Source: Vreelandella boliviensis LC1 (GTDB lineage Bacteria > Pseudomonadota > Gammaproteobacteria > Pseudomonadales > Halomonadaceae). Taken from it: 64,000 bases of DNA. The stretch lies in NCBI RefSeq assembly GCF_000236035.1, contig NZ_JH393257.1:1148408-1212407 (forward strand), in the 5' to 3' direction. Below, piece by piece: positions 19,319 through 30,866 of this stretch. A program made the translations under genes and the position numbers. Under the pieces are notes generated by a model. It worked only from the letters and a program-made list of their open reading frames with translations, was not told where the DNA came from and did not search any database. Position 1 is the first letter of the stretch. The number at the start of each line of letters is the position of its first letter.

Positions 19319-19359
19319 TATGTTGTCTCCTCGTTAACCAAGCACATAGGCCCAGTCGC

Positions 19360-19749
19360 TCACATACCCAGCTTGTCGAAGATCTTGTTGAGCTTCTCTT
19401 CCAGGGTAGCGGCAGTGAACGGCTTGACGACATAGCCGTTAGCACCCGCCTGAGCGGCCGCTATAATGTTCTCTTTCTTCGCTTCTGCGGTGACCATCAG
19501 CACGGGAAGACTTTTCAAGGCGTCATCCTGACGGATCTCCTTAAGCATCTCCAGGCCATCCAGGTTCGGCATGTTCCAATCGGAAACGACGAATTCAAAC
19601 TTGCCAGCGCGCAGTTTATTGAGCGCATCTTGGCCATCTTCGGCTTCATCCACATTGGTGAAGCCCAACTCCTTAAGCAGACTACGCACGATCCGACGCA
19701 TGGTAGGAAAGTCGTCTACAACCAGGAAACTCATATTCTTATCTGCCAT
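19360..19749 (-). CDS. cheY: Chemotaxis response regulator CheY
   Basis: Single receiver domain of 129 residues. The acidic pocket is Asp12/Asp13, the phosphorylation site is Asp57 (VVSDWNMPN), and Thr87 and Lys109 are the switch residues. CheY-P binds FliM (45923) and reverses the motor. It is separated from the other che genes by an MCP gene. Confidence 0.97.
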   Translation of the reverse strand: MADKNMSFLVVDDFPTMRRIVRSLLKELGFTNVDEAEDGQDALNKLRAGKFEFVVSDWNMPNLDGLEMLKEIRQDDALKSLPVLMVTAEAKKENIIAAAQAGANGYVVKPFTAATLEEKLNKIFDKLGM

Positions 19750-19863
19750 GGGTCATCCTCTAATCAATCAGTATATGGCACTGGGGTGACTGAAAAAGTA
19801 CAGTCAGGGGGTTAAAGTCGTTACTTAAAACTGGTTTTCAAAACTCATTCTTAAAACTCATTC

Positions 19864-21588
19864 TTAAAACTCTTCCCACTCTTCGTGGTCGCTGCGCTTG
19901 GCGGCTGGTCGACTCGCTTGCTGCTGGTCGACCCTGGGTGCAGACATAGTATTTGCAGACATAGCATTTGCAGAAATAGTATTCGTTGCTGGCGATGCAG
20001 TAGGCAGCGTCTGAGGTGACGAACCTTGCATACCTAACAGTTTAAACACGGCTACCGCTTGCTCCAGCCGGTTGGCCTGTTCCTCGAGCGATGCTGCCGC
20101 CGCAGTGGCTTGCTGTACCAGCGCGGCGTTTTGCTGGGTGACTTGATCCATCTGGCCCACGGCTTGGCTGACCTGCTCAATGCCGTCGCTCTGCTCTTGG
20201 GAAGCGGCAGAAATTTCATCCATGATATCGGTGACGCGGCGCACCGCGGTGACCACATCCGACATCGTGGTGCCCGCCTGTTCAACCAGGGTGGAACCTT
20301 GTTGAATCTGCGTTACCGAGGCATCAATCAGGGTTTTAATCTCTTTGGCCGCATCCGCACTGCGGCTGGCCAAGTTACGCACTTCCCCCGCCACCACCGC
20401 AAAGCCTCGGCCTTGCTCGCCGGCACGGGCGGCTTCTACCGAGGCATTAAGCGCCAAGATATTGGTTTGAAAGGCAATCGAATCAATCACGCTGGTAATG
20501 TCGGCGACTTTTTTCGAGCTGGTAGAGATGCCGTGCATGGTCTGAACTACTTGAGAGACTACCTCACCACCGCGCTCAGCCGTGGTGGATGCATCTGCTG
20601 CCAATGTGCTGGCTTGGCGAGCATTGTCGGCATTCTGTTTTACCGTCGCGGTCATCTCTTCCATGCTGGCCGCGGTTTCCTGAATCGACGCAGCCTGCTG
20701 CTCCGTGCGCGATGAGAGGTCAGCATTACCGCTCGCAATCTCGCGGGTGCCGTGATGAATCTCGTTGCTGCCTTCACGTACGCGGCTAACGATATTGGTG
20801 AGGTTCTGCTGCATGGTGCCCATGGCGCCAAACAAACGACCTATTTCGTTTTTACCCGCTTCCGGCAATGGATCGGTTAGGTCGGCCTCGGCAATCGCGT
20901 CCAGGCGTTGAATGGCGCCTCTTAGCGGCGCAATCACCGTGCTGCGTAACCCGAAGTAGATCACCAAGGTCATCAACAGGGCAAAGACCACTACTGCCAC
21001 ATTGATCATGGTAAACAGATTGCCCTGAGCCTCCGCGTCGGCTCGTATGACATCTACCCGCTGGAAGCCATAGTCAACAAATGCGGTCATACTATTGGTC
21101 AAATTAATTAACGGCCCTTCCAGCTCATCGCGAAGATTGTTGTAGCTGGTTAAATCCATATACTCGAAGGTTTCATGCTGCTGTTTAACCAGCCCCATGA
21201 CAGCATTAAAGTTCTGAATCAGGGCATTTGCCAATGCCTCACCTTGCGGAGAGAATGAGTTTGACGCAAAACGCTCGAAACGATCCTCGGCACGCGCAAT
21301 GCGATCACCAGCGATGGCGACCTGCTCATTGGATTGACGAGTCTGCCCCACCATTAAATAGTTCGAGGCAGTTTCCATCGCCAGCATGGCTTGGTTTAGC
21401 AGCGAGTCGGCGCGGTTCATCTCATTTAACTGCGCATCGCTAATCTGGCTTAGCGTTGCCAAGTTATTTTGCGCGTTGCGGTCAGCCACAACCCCCAAAC
21501 CCGCAATCACCAAAATCAGCACGACAAAGCAGCTAAGTGCCGCGACCACAGCGGCGTGAATACTCAAGTTGCGCAGTAAACGATTCAT
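19864..21588 (-). CDS. Methyl-accepting chemotaxis protein with periplasmic sensor
   Basis: A 574-residue transducer. TM1 is about 12-34, a helical periplasmic ligand domain of Tar/Tsr-type size spans about 35-190, TM2 about 190-213, then HAMP and the signalling hairpin (tip [20 protein letters not shown]). It ends in HEEWEEF, matching the xWxxF pentapeptide that tethers CheR/CheB. A low-complexity linker ([16 protein letters not shown]) precedes the tail. The ligand is unknown. It is inserted between cheB and cheY. Confidence 0.93.
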   Translation of the reverse strand: MNRLLRNLSIHAAVVAALSCFVVLILVIAGLGVVADRNAQNNLATLSQISDAQLNEMNRADSLLNQAMLAMETASNYLMVGQTRQSNEQVAIAGDRIARAEDRFERFASNSFSPQGEALANALIQNFNAVMGLVKQQHETFEYMDLTSYNNLRDELEGPLINLTNSMTAFVDYGFQRVDVIRADAEAQGNLFTMINVAVVVFALLMTLVIYFGLRSTVIAPLRGAIQRLDAIAEADLTDPLPEAGKNEIGRLFGAMGTMQQNLTNIVSRVREGSNEIHHGTREIASGNADLSSRTEQQAASIQETAASMEEMTATVKQNADNARQASTLAADASTTAERGGEVVSQVVQTMHGISTSSKKVADITSVIDSIAFQTNILALNASVEAARAGEQGRGFAVVAGEVRNLASRSADAAKEIKTLIDASVTQIQQGSTLVEQAGTTMSDVVTAVRRVTDIMDEISAASQEQSDGIEQVSQAVGQMDQVTQQNAALVQQATAAAASLEEQANRLEQAVAVFKLLGMQGSSPQTLPTASPATNTISANAMSANTMSAPRVDQQQASRPAAKRSDHEEWEEF

Positions 21589-21647
21589 TATGATGTCCCT
21601 TGCGAGCTTATTACGTTTTTATGATTGCAAACTTTTGATGAATCGCA

Positions 21648-22709
21648 CTACACACGCTGGGCGCGGCCGGAGGCAGCGATCAGTGCCATCATCCGTGAGG
21701 GAATATCATCCAAAGCCACCACTTCCACCGCGCCACCCATCGCAATGGCTTCTCGAGGCATACCGAAAACCACACAGGTCTGCTCATTTTGAGCAATGGT
21801 GGGCGCGCCCGCTTCACGCATCTCAAGCAGCCCTGCCGCGCCGTCCTTACCCATACCGGTAAGAATCACGCCGATGGAATTCTTGCCTGCGTGCTGAGCC
21901 GCTGAGTGGAACAGCACGTCTACCGATGGACGGTGGCGGTTTACCGGCGGGCCATCATCTAATCGCGCCACATAGTTAGCGCCGCTGCGTGCCAACTTGA
22001 GGTGCTGATCCCCAGGAGCAATATAAGCGTGCCCAGGCAGGATCCGCTCGCCATCAGTGGCTTCTTTAACAGTAATCCGGCACAGCCGGTCTAGCCGCTC
22101 GGCAAACGAACGGGTAAAACCACCGGGCATATGCTGGGTAATCAAAATCGCTGGGGCATTCGCCGGTAACGGTTCAAGCACCGCCCGAATCGCTTCAGTG
22201 CCGCCGGTGGACGCGCCGATGATAATCAATTTTTCACTCGAGACCAGCGGGGCCTTCAAGGCCGCTGGTGGTGGAGTGTTTTTATGCCGTGCCTGACGAG
22301 GGCGGGAGCGCGCCGCAGCACGCAGTTTTTCGGCAATCTCGTCGGCGTACTCCATCATCCCGTTGCGGATGCCCAGACTCGGCTTGGCGACAAAATCCAG
22401 CGCACCCAGCTCAAGCGCGCGCAGGGTGATCTCCGAACCGCTTTGGGTTAGCGACGACACCATTAGCACCGGCATAGGACGCAAACGCATTAACCGCTCG
22501 AGAAAATCCAAGCCGTCCATACGCGGCATTTCCACGTCAAGCGTTAACACATCAGGATTGTGCTGCTTGATCAAATCCCTGGCGGCAATGGGGTCAGGCG
22601 CTACCGCAACGACTTCCATATCGGGCTGGGAATTAATAATTTCTGTTAACAAATCGCGAATTAGCGCCGAATCATCGACACATAATACTTTGATCTTGGC
22701 TGCGCTCAA
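21648..22709 (-). CDS. cheB: Chemotaxis glutamate methylesterase/deamidase CheB
   Basis: Receiver domain (1-120; Asp12/13, phosphorylated Asp58 in [12 protein letters not shown]) joined to the methylesterase domain with IIGASTGG (catalytic Ser), ITQHMPGGF (His) and GMGKDGAAG (Asp). A 63-codon upstream extension exists, but a TTG at 22709 has a perfect AGGAGG six bases upstream and gives the family N-terminus, 353 residues, so it is chosen. It adapts receptors against CheR, 91 bases upstream. Confidence 0.93.
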   Translation of the reverse strand: MSAAKIKVLCVDDSALIRDLLTEIINSQPDMEVVAVAPDPIAARDLIKQHNPDVLTLDVEMPRMDGLDFLERLMRLRPMPVLMVSSLTQSGSEITLRALELGALDFVAKPSLGIRNGMMEYADEIAEKLRAAARSRPRQARHKNTPPPAALKAPLVSSEKLIIIGASTGGTEAIRAVLEPLPANAPAILITQHMPGGFTRSFAERLDRLCRITVKEATDGERILPGHAYIAPGDQHLKLARSGANYVARLDDGPPVNRHRPSVDVLFHSAAQHAGKNSIGVILTGMGKDGAAGLLEMREAGAPTIAQNEQTCVVFGMPREAIAMGGAVEVVALDDIPSRMMALIAASGRAQRV

Positions 22710-22800
22710 AGCACGCCTCCTCTTGCTGTAGACGCCTGATGTGTGATTGCAACCGCCGGAGCCACAGCGCCTAAAGCGATCATAAAGACACGATAATTGT

Positions 22801-23673
22801 TCATTTTTTAGCCAAGTTATAAACGGTCTGGCCACGCAGTTTGAACGCATCACTGATATACGAGAAGTTTTCTGAGTGGCCTGCAAACAGCAAGCCATCG
22901 GGCTTCATCAGTGGCGCAAACCGCTTAAGAATTTTTGATTGAGTATCTTTATCAAAATAAATCATGATGTTTCGGCAGAACACCGCATCAAAAGGGCCTT
23001 TAATTGGCCATTGCGGCGCCAGCAAATTAAGTGGCAGAAACTCCACCAATGCAGATACTTCTGGGCGTACTCGTGCAAAGCCCGCATGGTTACCGGTACC
23101 TTTCTGAAAAAACCGTTTGACCCGCGCGTCATCGAGCTTACGCACCTGCTCCAAGGGATAAACCCCAGCGCGAGCTCTGGCTAACGCATCGGTATCAATA
23201 TCCGTCGCGATCACTTTGGCTTGCGACGCTTTAGCGCCCAGCGTTTCCAACAACGTCATTGCCAGCGAGTAGGGCTCCTCCCCAGTGGAGGCGGCCGAAC
23301 ACCAAATAGTGACCGGGTCTTGCTTGTTCTTTATATGCTCAGCCAGCAGCGGAAAATGGTGCGCTTCACGAAAAAAAGCCGTGAGATTGGTGGTCAGTGC
23401 GTTGGTAAATGCCTCCCACTCTTTGGCTTCTGGCTGGCGCTCCAGGCGTACCAAATAATCGGTAAAGCGCGTCATGCCATGGTGGCGTAGCCGCTTTGCT
23501 AAACGGCTATAGACCATTTCACGCTTATGTTCAGCCAGCACGATACCGGCGCGCTGATAAATCAGCTCGCGAATACGCGTAAAATCCGCATCCGTCAGTA
23601 CCAGATCGCGTTCAATCTGGCTGCTTGATGTCCACTGGCCAGCGTCTGCAACCCGTTCACGTTGTTCGGTCAA
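22801..23673 (-). CDS. cheR: Chemotaxis protein methyltransferase CheR
   Basis: Methylates receptor glutamates using S-adenosylmethionine. The 290 residues have the N-terminal helical domain (to about 100) and the Rossmann methyltransferase core ([19 protein letters not shown] for SAM binding; [14 protein letters not shown]). The start is uncertain: a TTG at 23673 overlaps the upstream MCP stop (TTGA) and a GTG lies at 23685, directly against a GAGGA and so too close to it. All three MCPs here carry the C-terminal tether peptide that its beta-subdomain binds. Confidence 0.9.
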   Translation of the reverse strand: MTEQRERVADAGQWTSSSQIERDLVLTDADFTRIRELIYQRAGIVLAEHKREMVYSRLAKRLRHHGMTRFTDYLVRLERQPEAKEWEAFTNALTTNLTAFFREAHHFPLLAEHIKNKQDPVTIWCSAASTGEEPYSLAMTLLETLGAKASQAKVIATDIDTDALARARAGVYPLEQVRKLDDARVKRFFQKGTGNHAGFARVRPEVSALVEFLPLNLLAPQWPIKGPFDAVFCRNIMIYFDKDTQSKILKRFAPLMKPDGLLFAGHSENFSYISDAFKLRGQTVYNLAKK

Positions 23674-25820
23674 AACTCTTCCCACTCCTCTGCTGAGGCT
23701 GCTTGCCGTTTAACGGGCGAATTATTCGACGGCGCGGCACTAGGCAGTTGAGCAGCGTGCTTGTGCGCTGTCACTGCTGGCGGACGTAGCGCCCCCTGAC
23801 TGTTTAATCGAAACGCTTCCACCGATAACGCTAATAGCCCTGCCTGCCTCTCTAAGGAAACCGCCGCACGTGCGGTTTCTTGAACCCGCACAGCATTGCG
23901 CTGGGTGCCTTGATCCATCTCTGCTACTGCCTGGTTAACCTGGGCAATACCATGGCTCTGCTCTTCGGAGGCAGCCGATATCTCGTGCATGATTTGGGTC
24001 ACACTACGCGCGGCTTCTGCCACTTCGCTAATTGCTGCTTCGGCTTTGGTCACCAAACTAGCCCCCGCGTTAACCTCACGGTTAGAACCATCAATCAGGC
24101 CACGAATTTCTTGAGCAGCGCCTGCGCTGCGGCCCGCTAAATTACGCACCTCTTCAGCTACAACGGCAAAACCACGCCCATGCTCACCTGCGCGTGCCGC
24201 TTCAACCGATGCATTCAGCGCCAGAATATTGGTCTGAAACGCGATTGAATCGATCACATTGATAATATCGGCCATCTGCTGGGAGCTTTGAGTAATCCGC
24301 TGCATATTATCGACCAACTGTGCCATCAACTCGCCGGTATTCGTCACCTGGATAGCATTGTTATCGGCTAGACGACGGGCTTCTTGAGCGTTTTCGCTGT
24401 TTTGGCGCACGGTCGCAGTCATTTCTTCCATGCTGGAAGCGGTTTGCTGCAAAGAGGCCGCTTGCTGCTCAGTACGCGACGAAAGCTCTTCGTTACCACT
24501 AGCGATGTCCTGGGCAGCTGGCGTAACTACGTCAATGCCGCTTTTAACGTCGCCAATGATGCTGCTGAGGCTTTTACGCATGGTGTTCAGCGAGTCCATC
24601 AATTGGCCCACTTCATCACGCCGCTGGGCGGGCACTTTAGCGGCCAAATTACCGCCAGCAATTTGTAGCGTAAAACCTGCGGCACTTTTTAGCGGCCTAG
24701 TAATCGCCCGCGAGGTAACCACGCCAATCAAAATAAGCAGTAGCAAACCAATCCCAAGCACGATGGCCTGCGCACCCAGCATCGTGGCTTGCCCCTGCTG
24801 GGCTTCATCGGCCATGCCTTCAGCTGCCTGCTGTTTCTGGGCAATTAGTTGGTTGACCATACCTGACAGAACACGGCCTTCGTTGGTCATCACGCTGATC
24901 ACCGCATCCAAGCCGGTAAAGGCTTGATAGGTTTCTTCGGCTTGAAGAACGCTGGCCGCTTGGCCCATACCGTTTTGCAGGAACGTCTGTAACTGTTGAT
25001 CAAATTCAGCGGCAAGCTCGGTCGCGTTGACTCCCCGGGAGTAGTACTCCTGCCACACTGCGGCGACCTCGGCGGCGCTTTCCTGAATACTTTCACCCAT
25101 CTCAAATCGCTGATTGATCAGCTCCATACGCTCCGGCTCAATCATCGCTTGGCGGGTTTGGGCAATGGTTTGATCGATTTGCTGCAGGCGAATAACGTCA
25201 CGCAGGCCATCGTTGTTCAGTTGGCCCAAACGCTCGCCAGAGACATTCAAGCCATATAAACCCAGGCCACCGCTAATGAGCAGCAGCAGTCCTGCCACGA
25301 CAATCATGCCGACCAACTTGGCTCGAATGGTATCGAGTCGTACCCGGGCCAAACGTTTGATCACCCCTTTCTGACGTAACCGGCCTTTATCCAAGTAAAG
25401 TCGCTTACCTCGGCCTTCACGTATTTCTGCGTACGCCTGCTCTGCCTGGGCAATGGCTTCGCGGCTTGCCTGAACGCGCACAGAGGTGTAACCCACGACC
25501 TGCCCATCTTCGACAATCGGCGTCACACTGGCGTTTACCCAGTAGTGGTCGCCATTTTTGCAGCGGTTTTTGACCAGCCCGCGCCACGTCTCACCCGTCT
25601 TGACGGTTTGCCAGAGGTTTTCAAAGGCTGCTGGCGGCATATCGGGGTGGCGTATCAGGTTATGGGGCGCACCTATCAGCTCTGCGTGCTCAAAGCCGCT
25701 AATAGCGATAAACGCAGGGTTGGCATAGGTGATGCGCCCCTTGGTATCGGTACGCGAGACTAAGAAGTCGTCCTCTTTTAGCTCAATTCCACGCTGAGAG
25801 ACTGGCTGGTTATTACGCAT
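23670..25820 (-). CDS. Aer-like PAS-containing chemoreceptor
   Basis: A 716-residue transducer. The N-terminal PAS domain (about 15-115) has the Aer-type motif [13 protein letters not shown], linked in that family to FAD and redox/aerotaxis sensing. TM1 lies at 168-190, a periplasmic region of about 155 residues follows, TM2 is near 347-372, then HAMP and the signalling hairpin. E. coli Aer has no periplasmic domain, so this receptor could sense both inside and outside. It ends in EEWEEF, a CheR tether. The N-terminus [10 protein letters not shown] is classic for Aer. Confidence 0.9.
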   Translation of the reverse strand: MRNNQPVSQRGIELKEDDFLVSRTDTKGRITYANPAFIAISGFEHAELIGAPHNLIRHPDMPPAAFENLWQTVKTGETWRGLVKNRCKNGDHYWVNASVTPIVEDGQVVGYTSVRVQASREAIAQAEQAYAEIREGRGKRLYLDKGRLRQKGVIKRLARVRLDTIRAKLVGMIVVAGLLLLISGGLGLYGLNVSGERLGQLNNDGLRDVIRLQQIDQTIAQTRQAMIEPERMELINQRFEMGESIQESAAEVAAVWQEYYSRGVNATELAAEFDQQLQTFLQNGMGQAASVLQAEETYQAFTGLDAVISVMTNEGRVLSGMVNQLIAQKQQAAEGMADEAQQGQATMLGAQAIVLGIGLLLLILIGVVTSRAITRPLKSAAGFTLQIAGGNLAAKVPAQRRDEVGQLMDSLNTMRKSLSSIIGDVKSGIDVVTPAAQDIASGNEELSSRTEQQAASLQQTASSMEEMTATVRQNSENAQEARRLADNNAIQVTNTGELMAQLVDNMQRITQSSQQMADIINVIDSIAFQTNILALNASVEAARAGEHGRGFAVVAEEVRNLAGRSAGAAQEIRGLIDGSNREVNAGASLVTKAEAAISEVAEAARSVTQIMHEISAASEEQSHGIAQVNQAVAEMDQGTQRNAVRVQETARAAVSLERQAGLLALSVEAFRLNSQGALRPPAVTAHKHAAQLPSAAPSNNSPVKRQAASAEEWEEF
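24361..24387 (-). promoter_or_regulatory. Possible intragenic sigma-28 promoter
   Basis: On the minus strand this reads TCAA, 15 bases, then GCCGATAA, the same form as the candidate upstream of flgK. It lies inside the Aer-like receptor gene, about 690 bases before cheR, and could give FliA-dependent expression of cheRB. A chance occurrence within coding sequence is quite possible. Confidence 0.25.
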
Positions 25821-25879
25821 GATCTGCCTTTTTTAGTGTTTTATTTTTAAAAGAGAGCTTGCCTGCCCTACCAAGCAAA

Positions 25880-27202
25880 TTAAAACGACGCCCACTCCTC
25901 TGTGTCTTCCGCTGGATGTTTGTGCCGTACCGAGAGATTTGGCGTTGTCGAAGGCATAACCGCCAGCGGGGATGATGTACGTTGGGTTGATGCTTCAGTG
26001 ACACGAAAGCGTTCCACAGCCTCACGTAAGCGCGCTGCTTCGCTTTCAAGTTCATTGGCACTTCGCGCGGCCTGCTGAACAAGCTGGGCATTTTGCTGCA
26101 CGACCTGATCCATTTGCGCCACGGCCTGGTTCACTTGGCCTATGCCACTACTCTGCTGTTCGGAAGCGGCAGCGATTTCATCCATAATATCGCTGACGCG
26201 TTGAACAGCGCTCACCAGGTCTTGCATCGTTCGACCGGCTTGATTGACGCGCTGGGTACCGGTATCTACTTTGTTGAGGGATGCGTCGATCAGCGTGCGG
26301 ATCTCTTTTGCGGCAGCGGCACTTCGACTGGCTAAACTGCGCACTTCCTGTGCCACCACGGCGAACCCTCTACCATGTTCACCGGCGCGGGCCGCTTCCA
26401 CCGAGGCATTTAGCGCCAGGATATTGGTCTGGAATGCGATGTTATCGATAACAGTAATAATATCAGCAACTTGATGAGAACTTGCGCTGATATCCTGCAT
26501 GGTGCTGACGATCTCACCCACCTCCTCCCCGCTGCGGCGTGCCGTCTGGGTCGCACTTCCGGCCAGTTGGCTAGCCTGGCGAGCATTTTCAGCGTTATGG
26601 CTTACCGTGGAGGCTAGTTGTTCCATGCTAGAAGCCGTCTCTTCTAAAGAAGTCGCCTGCTGCTCTGTGCGTGAAGAGAGGTCGTTATTACCACTGGCAA
26701 TTTGCTGTGAGCGCTCATAAATCGATGTGCCGCTGGTACGCACAGTGCCTACCGTCTGCGAGAGAGAGCCCTGCATGTGCGCCATGGCGCTATAAAGCCG
26801 CCCGATTTCATTGTTACCCGGCGAAGTGATTGCCTGGCTTAAATCCCCTTGCGCCATGCGCTCAAAATGGCCCACCAAACGATCTAGGGGGCGCAGCACA
26901 TTGGCCGTTACCCCCCAGACAACCACGACAACCGTGGTAATAGTCATCACCACAATGCCGAGTAGCGCCCAGCGAACCGTTGCGGCAAAAGCACTGAAAG
27001 CGGCTTGTTGCGTCTGCACGTCGCCAGATGCCTGCACGATTGCTGCGCCATGGTGCAGGGCATAAAGGCCGATACCACTGGCAATTAAGACAAGTACCGA
27101 AAGCGTCGCTAGTACTAAGCCCCAACTTAAACGCACCGTCATATTATTCATTAATTGCCGCATTCGCTGTGTCACGCCCTTTTCTCCACGCACAACCGGC
27201 AC
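25880..27202 (-). CDS. Methyl-accepting chemotaxis protein with minimal periplasmic loop
   Basis: About 430-440 residues. Two membrane helices (about 27-49 and 74-98) are separated by only ~25 residues, so no periplasmic ligand domain fits. HAMP and a full signalling hairpin follow, and it ends in EEWASF, a CheR tether peptide. It may sense membrane state, or work as a helper in receptor arrays. The start is uncertain: GTG 27202 has GGAAGG upstream, GTG 27172 has GGAG, and ATG 27151 starts just before TM1. It is separated from cheW by a hairpin. Confidence 0.88.
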   Translation of the reverse strand: MPVVRGEKGVTQRMRQLMNNMTVRLSWGLVLATLSVLVLIASGIGLYALHHGAAIVQASGDVQTQQAAFSAFAATVRWALLGIVVMTITTVVVVVWGVTANVLRPLDRLVGHFERMAQGDLSQAITSPGNNEIGRLYSAMAHMQGSLSQTVGTVRTSGTSIYERSQQIASGNNDLSSRTEQQATSLEETASSMEQLASTVSHNAENARQASQLAGSATQTARRSGEEVGEIVSTMQDISASSHQVADIITVIDNIAFQTNILALNASVEAARAGEHGRGFAVVAQEVRSLASRSAAAAKEIRTLIDASLNKVDTGTQRVNQAGRTMQDLVSAVQRVSDIMDEIAAASEQQSSGIGQVNQAVAQMDQVVQQNAQLVQQAARSANELESEAARLREAVERFRVTEASTQRTSSPLAVMPSTTPNLSVRHKHPAEDTEEWASF

Positions 27203-27252
27203 TCGCTAGCACCTTCCATAGCGCACGAATGCATCATTAGGTGAAACGGATC

Positions 27253-27271
27253 TGGCACGCTCCCTGTGCCA
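27253..27271. repeat. Hairpin between cheW and MCP genes
   Basis: Inverted repeat TGGCAC / GTGCCA with a 7-base loop in the gap downstream of cheW. No T-tract follows, so it is at most a weak or factor-dependent terminator, or an mRNA-stability element. Confidence 0.4.
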
Positions 27272-27284
27272 CGCTTGGATCGCC

Positions 27285-27782
27285 TTATTGGCTGCTGGTA
27301 CTTTCTACTAGCGCCATTTCGTCGCTGGTGAGCAACTTATCGATATCCACGAGTACCAGCATGCGGTCATCTAAACTGCCCAGTCCGCTGAGGAAATCAG
27401 ATGAGAGGGTGACGCCAAATTCCGGTGCTGGTTTAATTTGATCGGGGGTCAATGTCATCACATCGGAAACGCCATCTACGACGATACCGACCACCCGGTC
27501 TGCAACATTGACCACGATCACCACTGTCTGGCCACCGTATTCGACCGTTTCAAAGTGAAACTTAATGCGTAGATCAACGATCGGTACAATCACGCCACGT
27601 AGATTGGTAACGCCTTTGATAAAGTCGGGCGCATTGGCAATTCGCGTTACGTTTTCGTAACCACGGATCTCCTGCACTTTCAAAATATCAATGGCGTACT
27701 CTTCATCACCTAATGAGAACACTAGGAATTCGCGGTTTTCGGCTTCTGCGGCTAGCACCGCACCACTGTTGGCTTGACTCAT
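27285..27782 (-). CDS. cheW: Chemotaxis coupling protein CheW
   Basis: SH3-like scaffold linking receptors to CheA. The 165 residues carry [17 protein letters not shown] and the conserved [18 protein letters not shown]. The ATG overlaps the cheA stop by 4 bases, indicating coupled translation. Confidence 0.97.
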   Translation of the reverse strand: MSQANSGAVLAAEAENREFLVFSLGDEEYAIDILKVQEIRGYENVTRIANAPDFIKGVTNLRGVIVPIVDLRIKFHFETVEYGGQTVVIVVNVADRVVGIVVDGVSDVMTLTPDQIKPAPEFGVTLSSDFLSGLGSLDDRMLVLVDIDKLLTSDEMALVESTSSQ

Positions 27783-29866
27783 GACGGCTCAGCCTCCTTA
27801 AAAGATGAAAGATTTTGATTGTTTACTACTTTTTTGCCTGCCTCTTTTTTGTATCGGCTCAGGCGATGTAAACCAGTAATATCTAGAATCAACGCAACGC
27901 TACCGTCACCTAAAATGGTTGCGGCCGAGATCCCGGGGACTTTGCGGTAATTGTCTTCCAGATTCTTGACCACGACCTGCTGCTGTCCGATCAGCTCATC
28001 GACCAACATGGCGTAGCGGCGACCTTCGCCCTGCACAATGACAGCGATGCTTTTGGTGGGATCGGTGATTGCATTCTCGACGTTCAGCACTTCGTGAATG
28101 GCGATCACTGGCAGATACTCGTCGCGCACTTTGATCACCACGTCGTCACCGGCCATGGCATACATATCGTCTTTTGAGGGCTGTAGCGACTCAAGCACGG
28201 TGGAAAGCGGAAGAATAAACGTCTCGCCGCCGACCTTAATCGACATACCGTCCAAAATAGCCAGCGTAAGCGGCAATACGATACGGGTGTTGGTGCCTTC
28301 GCCTAGCTTCGACTGTATTTCAACCCGACCGCCCATGCTCTGAATGTTACGCTTCACCACATCCATGCCCACGCCACGACCGGATACGTCGGTCACTTCT
28401 TTAGCGGTTGAGAAACCGGGGGCAAAAATGAGCTGGAAGACCTCTTCGTCGGGCATGGTGTCAGACACGTTAAGACCATTTTCACGTGCTTTGGCAAGTA
28501 GACGATCACGATCCATACCGGCACCATCATCGCGCACTTCAATCAAAATATTGCCGCCCTGATGGCGCGCCGATAAGGTAAGTTTACCAATACGCGGTTT
28601 GCCAATGGCTTCGCGTACATCAGGCATCTCTACGCCATGATCAAGGCTATTACGCACCAAGTGTGTTAGCGGATCGGTGATCCGCTCCACCAAGCTTTTA
28701 TCTAGCTCGGTCGACTTGCCTTCGGTAATCAGCTCGATCTCTTTACCTAGCTTACCGGCGGTGTCGCGCACCACGCGAGGGAAGCGGCTGAATACAAACT
28801 CCATGGGGATCATTCGAATCGACATGACCGCTTCCTGGAGATCACGCGCGTTGCGCTGCAGCAGGCTCATGCCATTTTGCAATGAGGCATTGCCAACCGA
28901 CTGATCCTCTTCTAAATCGCTAACCGTTTGATCAAGCATCGACTGGGTGATGATCAGCTCACCCACCAAGTTGATAATTTGATCGACTTTATCCACAGAT
29001 ACGCGGATTGACGACTCGGCGGCGGCTTTTTTGGGTTTCTCTTTGGCAGTTGCCTTTGCTGGGCTGGCTTTAGAGGCCGTATTTTCTGCAGGAGCTTGCG
29101 GCGCCGGGGCAGCAGGCGCCGGAGATTCTTCCTCGGGGGGGCTTGGTTCAGCAGCAACGCCCTCAACGGCCGTAATCTCAATCTGGTCTGGCTCGATAAT
29201 AAAGCACATGACCGCTTCAATATCGTCAGCACTGTCGCTGCTTTTAAGGATTACCTCGTAACGCTTTGCGTCGCCGGACTGAGACTGCACTTCACCAAGC
29301 TGCTCTAGCTCTTCAACCAGCAAGATGCGGTCTTTATCTTCAACGTTAAGAAGCGCCACTAACAGATGGCCGTTCGCGGCTTTCTCTTCGCTACTTTTGC
29401 CTTCTGCGCCGTTCTCACTTGAGGCAGACGAAGCCTTGGGCTCTGAAGCTGGGGTAGCCGGCCCATCTAGCTGTTGGCCAATTTCATCCAGGGCAATTTG
29501 TTGCAGCGTTTGGCAAATGCGCTCAAATGCCTCTTGATTTGGCTCCTCTTCGCTGCGATAGGCATCGAGTTGCTCATGCATGATGTCTTTAGCCTCTAAA
29601 AAGGTATCCACGAGGTCAGCTCGCAGCGTCAGCTCGCCTTTACGTGCGTAATCGAGGAGGTTTTCCAAAATATGCGTGGTTTTCTGTAGCACGGTAAAAC
29701 CAAAGGTTCCCGCTCCCCCCTTGATCGAGTGGGCGGCACGGAAAATAGCATTGAGCTGCTCACTGTCTGGATCATCAATATCCAGTTCCAATAAATGCTG
29801 CTCCATATCCGACAGCAGCTCTTCAGCCTCTTCAAAAAAGGTGTCAAAAAAATCCGCTATATCCAT
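27779..29866 (-). CDS. cheA: Chemotaxis histidine kinase CheA
   Basis: Phosphorylates CheY and CheB. The 695 residues have P1 HPt (phospho-His46 in AAHSIKGG), a P2-like region about 165-230, a low-complexity Pro/Ala/Glu linker (about 235-285), the P3 dimerisation helices, the P4 ATPase domain ([11 protein letters not shown]-box, DDGAGMD and [10 protein letters not shown]-boxes), and a CheW-like P5 at the end. It is downstream of motB, the order seen in enterics. Confidence 0.98.
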   Translation of the reverse strand: MDIADFFDTFFEEAEELLSDMEQHLLELDIDDPDSEQLNAIFRAAHSIKGGAGTFGFTVLQKTTHILENLLDYARKGELTLRADLVDTFLEAKDIMHEQLDAYRSEEEPNQEAFERICQTLQQIALDEIGQQLDGPATPASEPKASSASSENGAEGKSSEEKAANGHLLVALLNVEDKDRILLVEELEQLGEVQSQSGDAKRYEVILKSSDSADDIEAVMCFIIEPDQIEITAVEGVAAEPSPPEEESPAPAAPAPQAPAENTASKASPAKATAKEKPKKAAAESSIRVSVDKVDQIINLVGELIITQSMLDQTVSDLEEDQSVGNASLQNGMSLLQRNARDLQEAVMSIRMIPMEFVFSRFPRVVRDTAGKLGKEIELITEGKSTELDKSLVERITDPLTHLVRNSLDHGVEMPDVREAIGKPRIGKLTLSARHQGGNILIEVRDDGAGMDRDRLLAKARENGLNVSDTMPDEEVFQLIFAPGFSTAKEVTDVSGRGVGMDVVKRNIQSMGGRVEIQSKLGEGTNTRIVLPLTLAILDGMSIKVGGETFILPLSTVLESLQPSKDDMYAMAGDDVVIKVRDEYLPVIAIHEVLNVENAITDPTKSIAVIVQGEGRRYAMLVDELIGQQQVVVKNLEDNYRKVPGISAATILGDGSVALILDITGLHRLSRYKKEAGKKVVNNQNLSSFKEAEPS

Positions 29867-29918
29867 TCACCGCTCCACCCTTAACGTCGCTTTTATAAAA
29901 TGCTATGACAGGCTCAGG

Positions 29919-30866
29919 TCACTCTGGCGCTTGCACCTGAGGCTCATCTTGTTGTGTTGATTCAATTTGCACTTCGGCTGATGCTTCTAGCGCTTCGATT
30001 GAAGCTTCCGGCGATGCAGCACCCGAATCCATTACGGCAGGATCGCGAATTGCATCAGCAATCTCTGGAAAGAGCACCACCAACTCTATGCGTCGGTTGA
30101 TTGGATCAGTTGGCTCAGTTTCGGGCAACAGCACGCGATCCGCAAAGCCCGATACGCGCAGCAACTGACCTGGGTCAAACCCACCCGCAATAAGCTCGCG
30201 ACGCGACGCGTTAGCGCGATCATTGGAAAGTTCCCAGTTACTGTAGCCGCGATAGCCACCCGCATAGGGAACGCTATCAGTATGCCCACTGATACTTAGC
30301 TCATTGGGAAGCTCGTTTAGCAGCGGTGCAATAGTGCGTAAGAGGCTACGCATATAAGGAGCGACTTGGTCGCTACCTAACTCAAACATGGGCCGTTGGT
30401 CGGTATCCAGCAGCTGTATTCGAAGCCCTTCACGGGTTAAGTCAAAACGCATCTGACTACGCAACTGGCGCAGCTCGGGATCCTGCTCAATGGCTCGCTC
30501 AATACGCTCTTGCAAATTCCTGAAGAAGTTTCGCTCCTGCATGCTTGGGCGAGTGCGCTGAAGGCTATCAATGCGCGCCCGCTCCCCATCGCTATGGGTT
30601 GGATCCGGTCCGCCGCCTGGAATCGCACTGGTACTACCAGAGCGATCCCCACCGGTGATGGCGTTAACGAGCGGAGTGCTAAAGTACTCCGCCACACCGC
30701 GCCGCTCATCTTCGCTGGCGATACTTAAAATCCACAACACTAAAAAGAAGGCCATCAGAGCGGTCATAAAATCCGCTAGGGCAATTTTCCAGGCACCACC
30801 GTGATGGGCATGGACAACTTTTTTGCGCCGAATGACGATCGGACGCTTGTCACCACCCTTACTCAT
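29919..30866 (-). CDS. motB: Flagellar motor stator protein MotB
   Basis: A 315-residue stator B subunit of the E. coli type: a basic N-terminus (PIVIRRKKVVHAHH), one membrane helix with ion-binding Asp32 (LADFMTALMAFFLVLWIL), a plug and linker, and an OmpA-like domain (SISGHTDSVPY, NRRIELVVL). The C-terminal ~40 residues are acidic and Ala/Glu-rich beyond the usual end. It overlaps motA by 4 bases. Similarity suggests proton coupling. Confidence 0.96.
   Translation of the reverse strand: MSKGGDKRPIVIRRKKVVHAHHGGAWKIALADFMTALMAFFLVLWILSIASEDERRGVAEYFSTPLVNAITGGDRSGSTSAIPGGGPDPTHSDGERARIDSLQRTRPSMQERNFFRNLQERIERAIEQDPELRQLRSQMRFDLTREGLRIQLLDTDQRPMFELGSDQVAPYMRSLLRTIAPLLNELPNELSISGHTDSVPYAGGYRGYSNWELSNDRANASRRELIAGGFDPGQLLRVSGFADRVLLPETEPTDPINRRIELVVLFPEIADAIRDPAVMDSGAASPEASIEALEASAEVQIESTQQDEPQVQAPE

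Noticed and set aside
22710..22898. Upstream extension of cheB
   Set aside because: The 63 extra residues lack resemblance to CheB, and a perfect ribosome binding site precedes TTG 22709.
28569..28576. GCCGATAA on the plus strand inside cheA
   Set aside because: It points against the gene and no downstream plus-strand gene exists.
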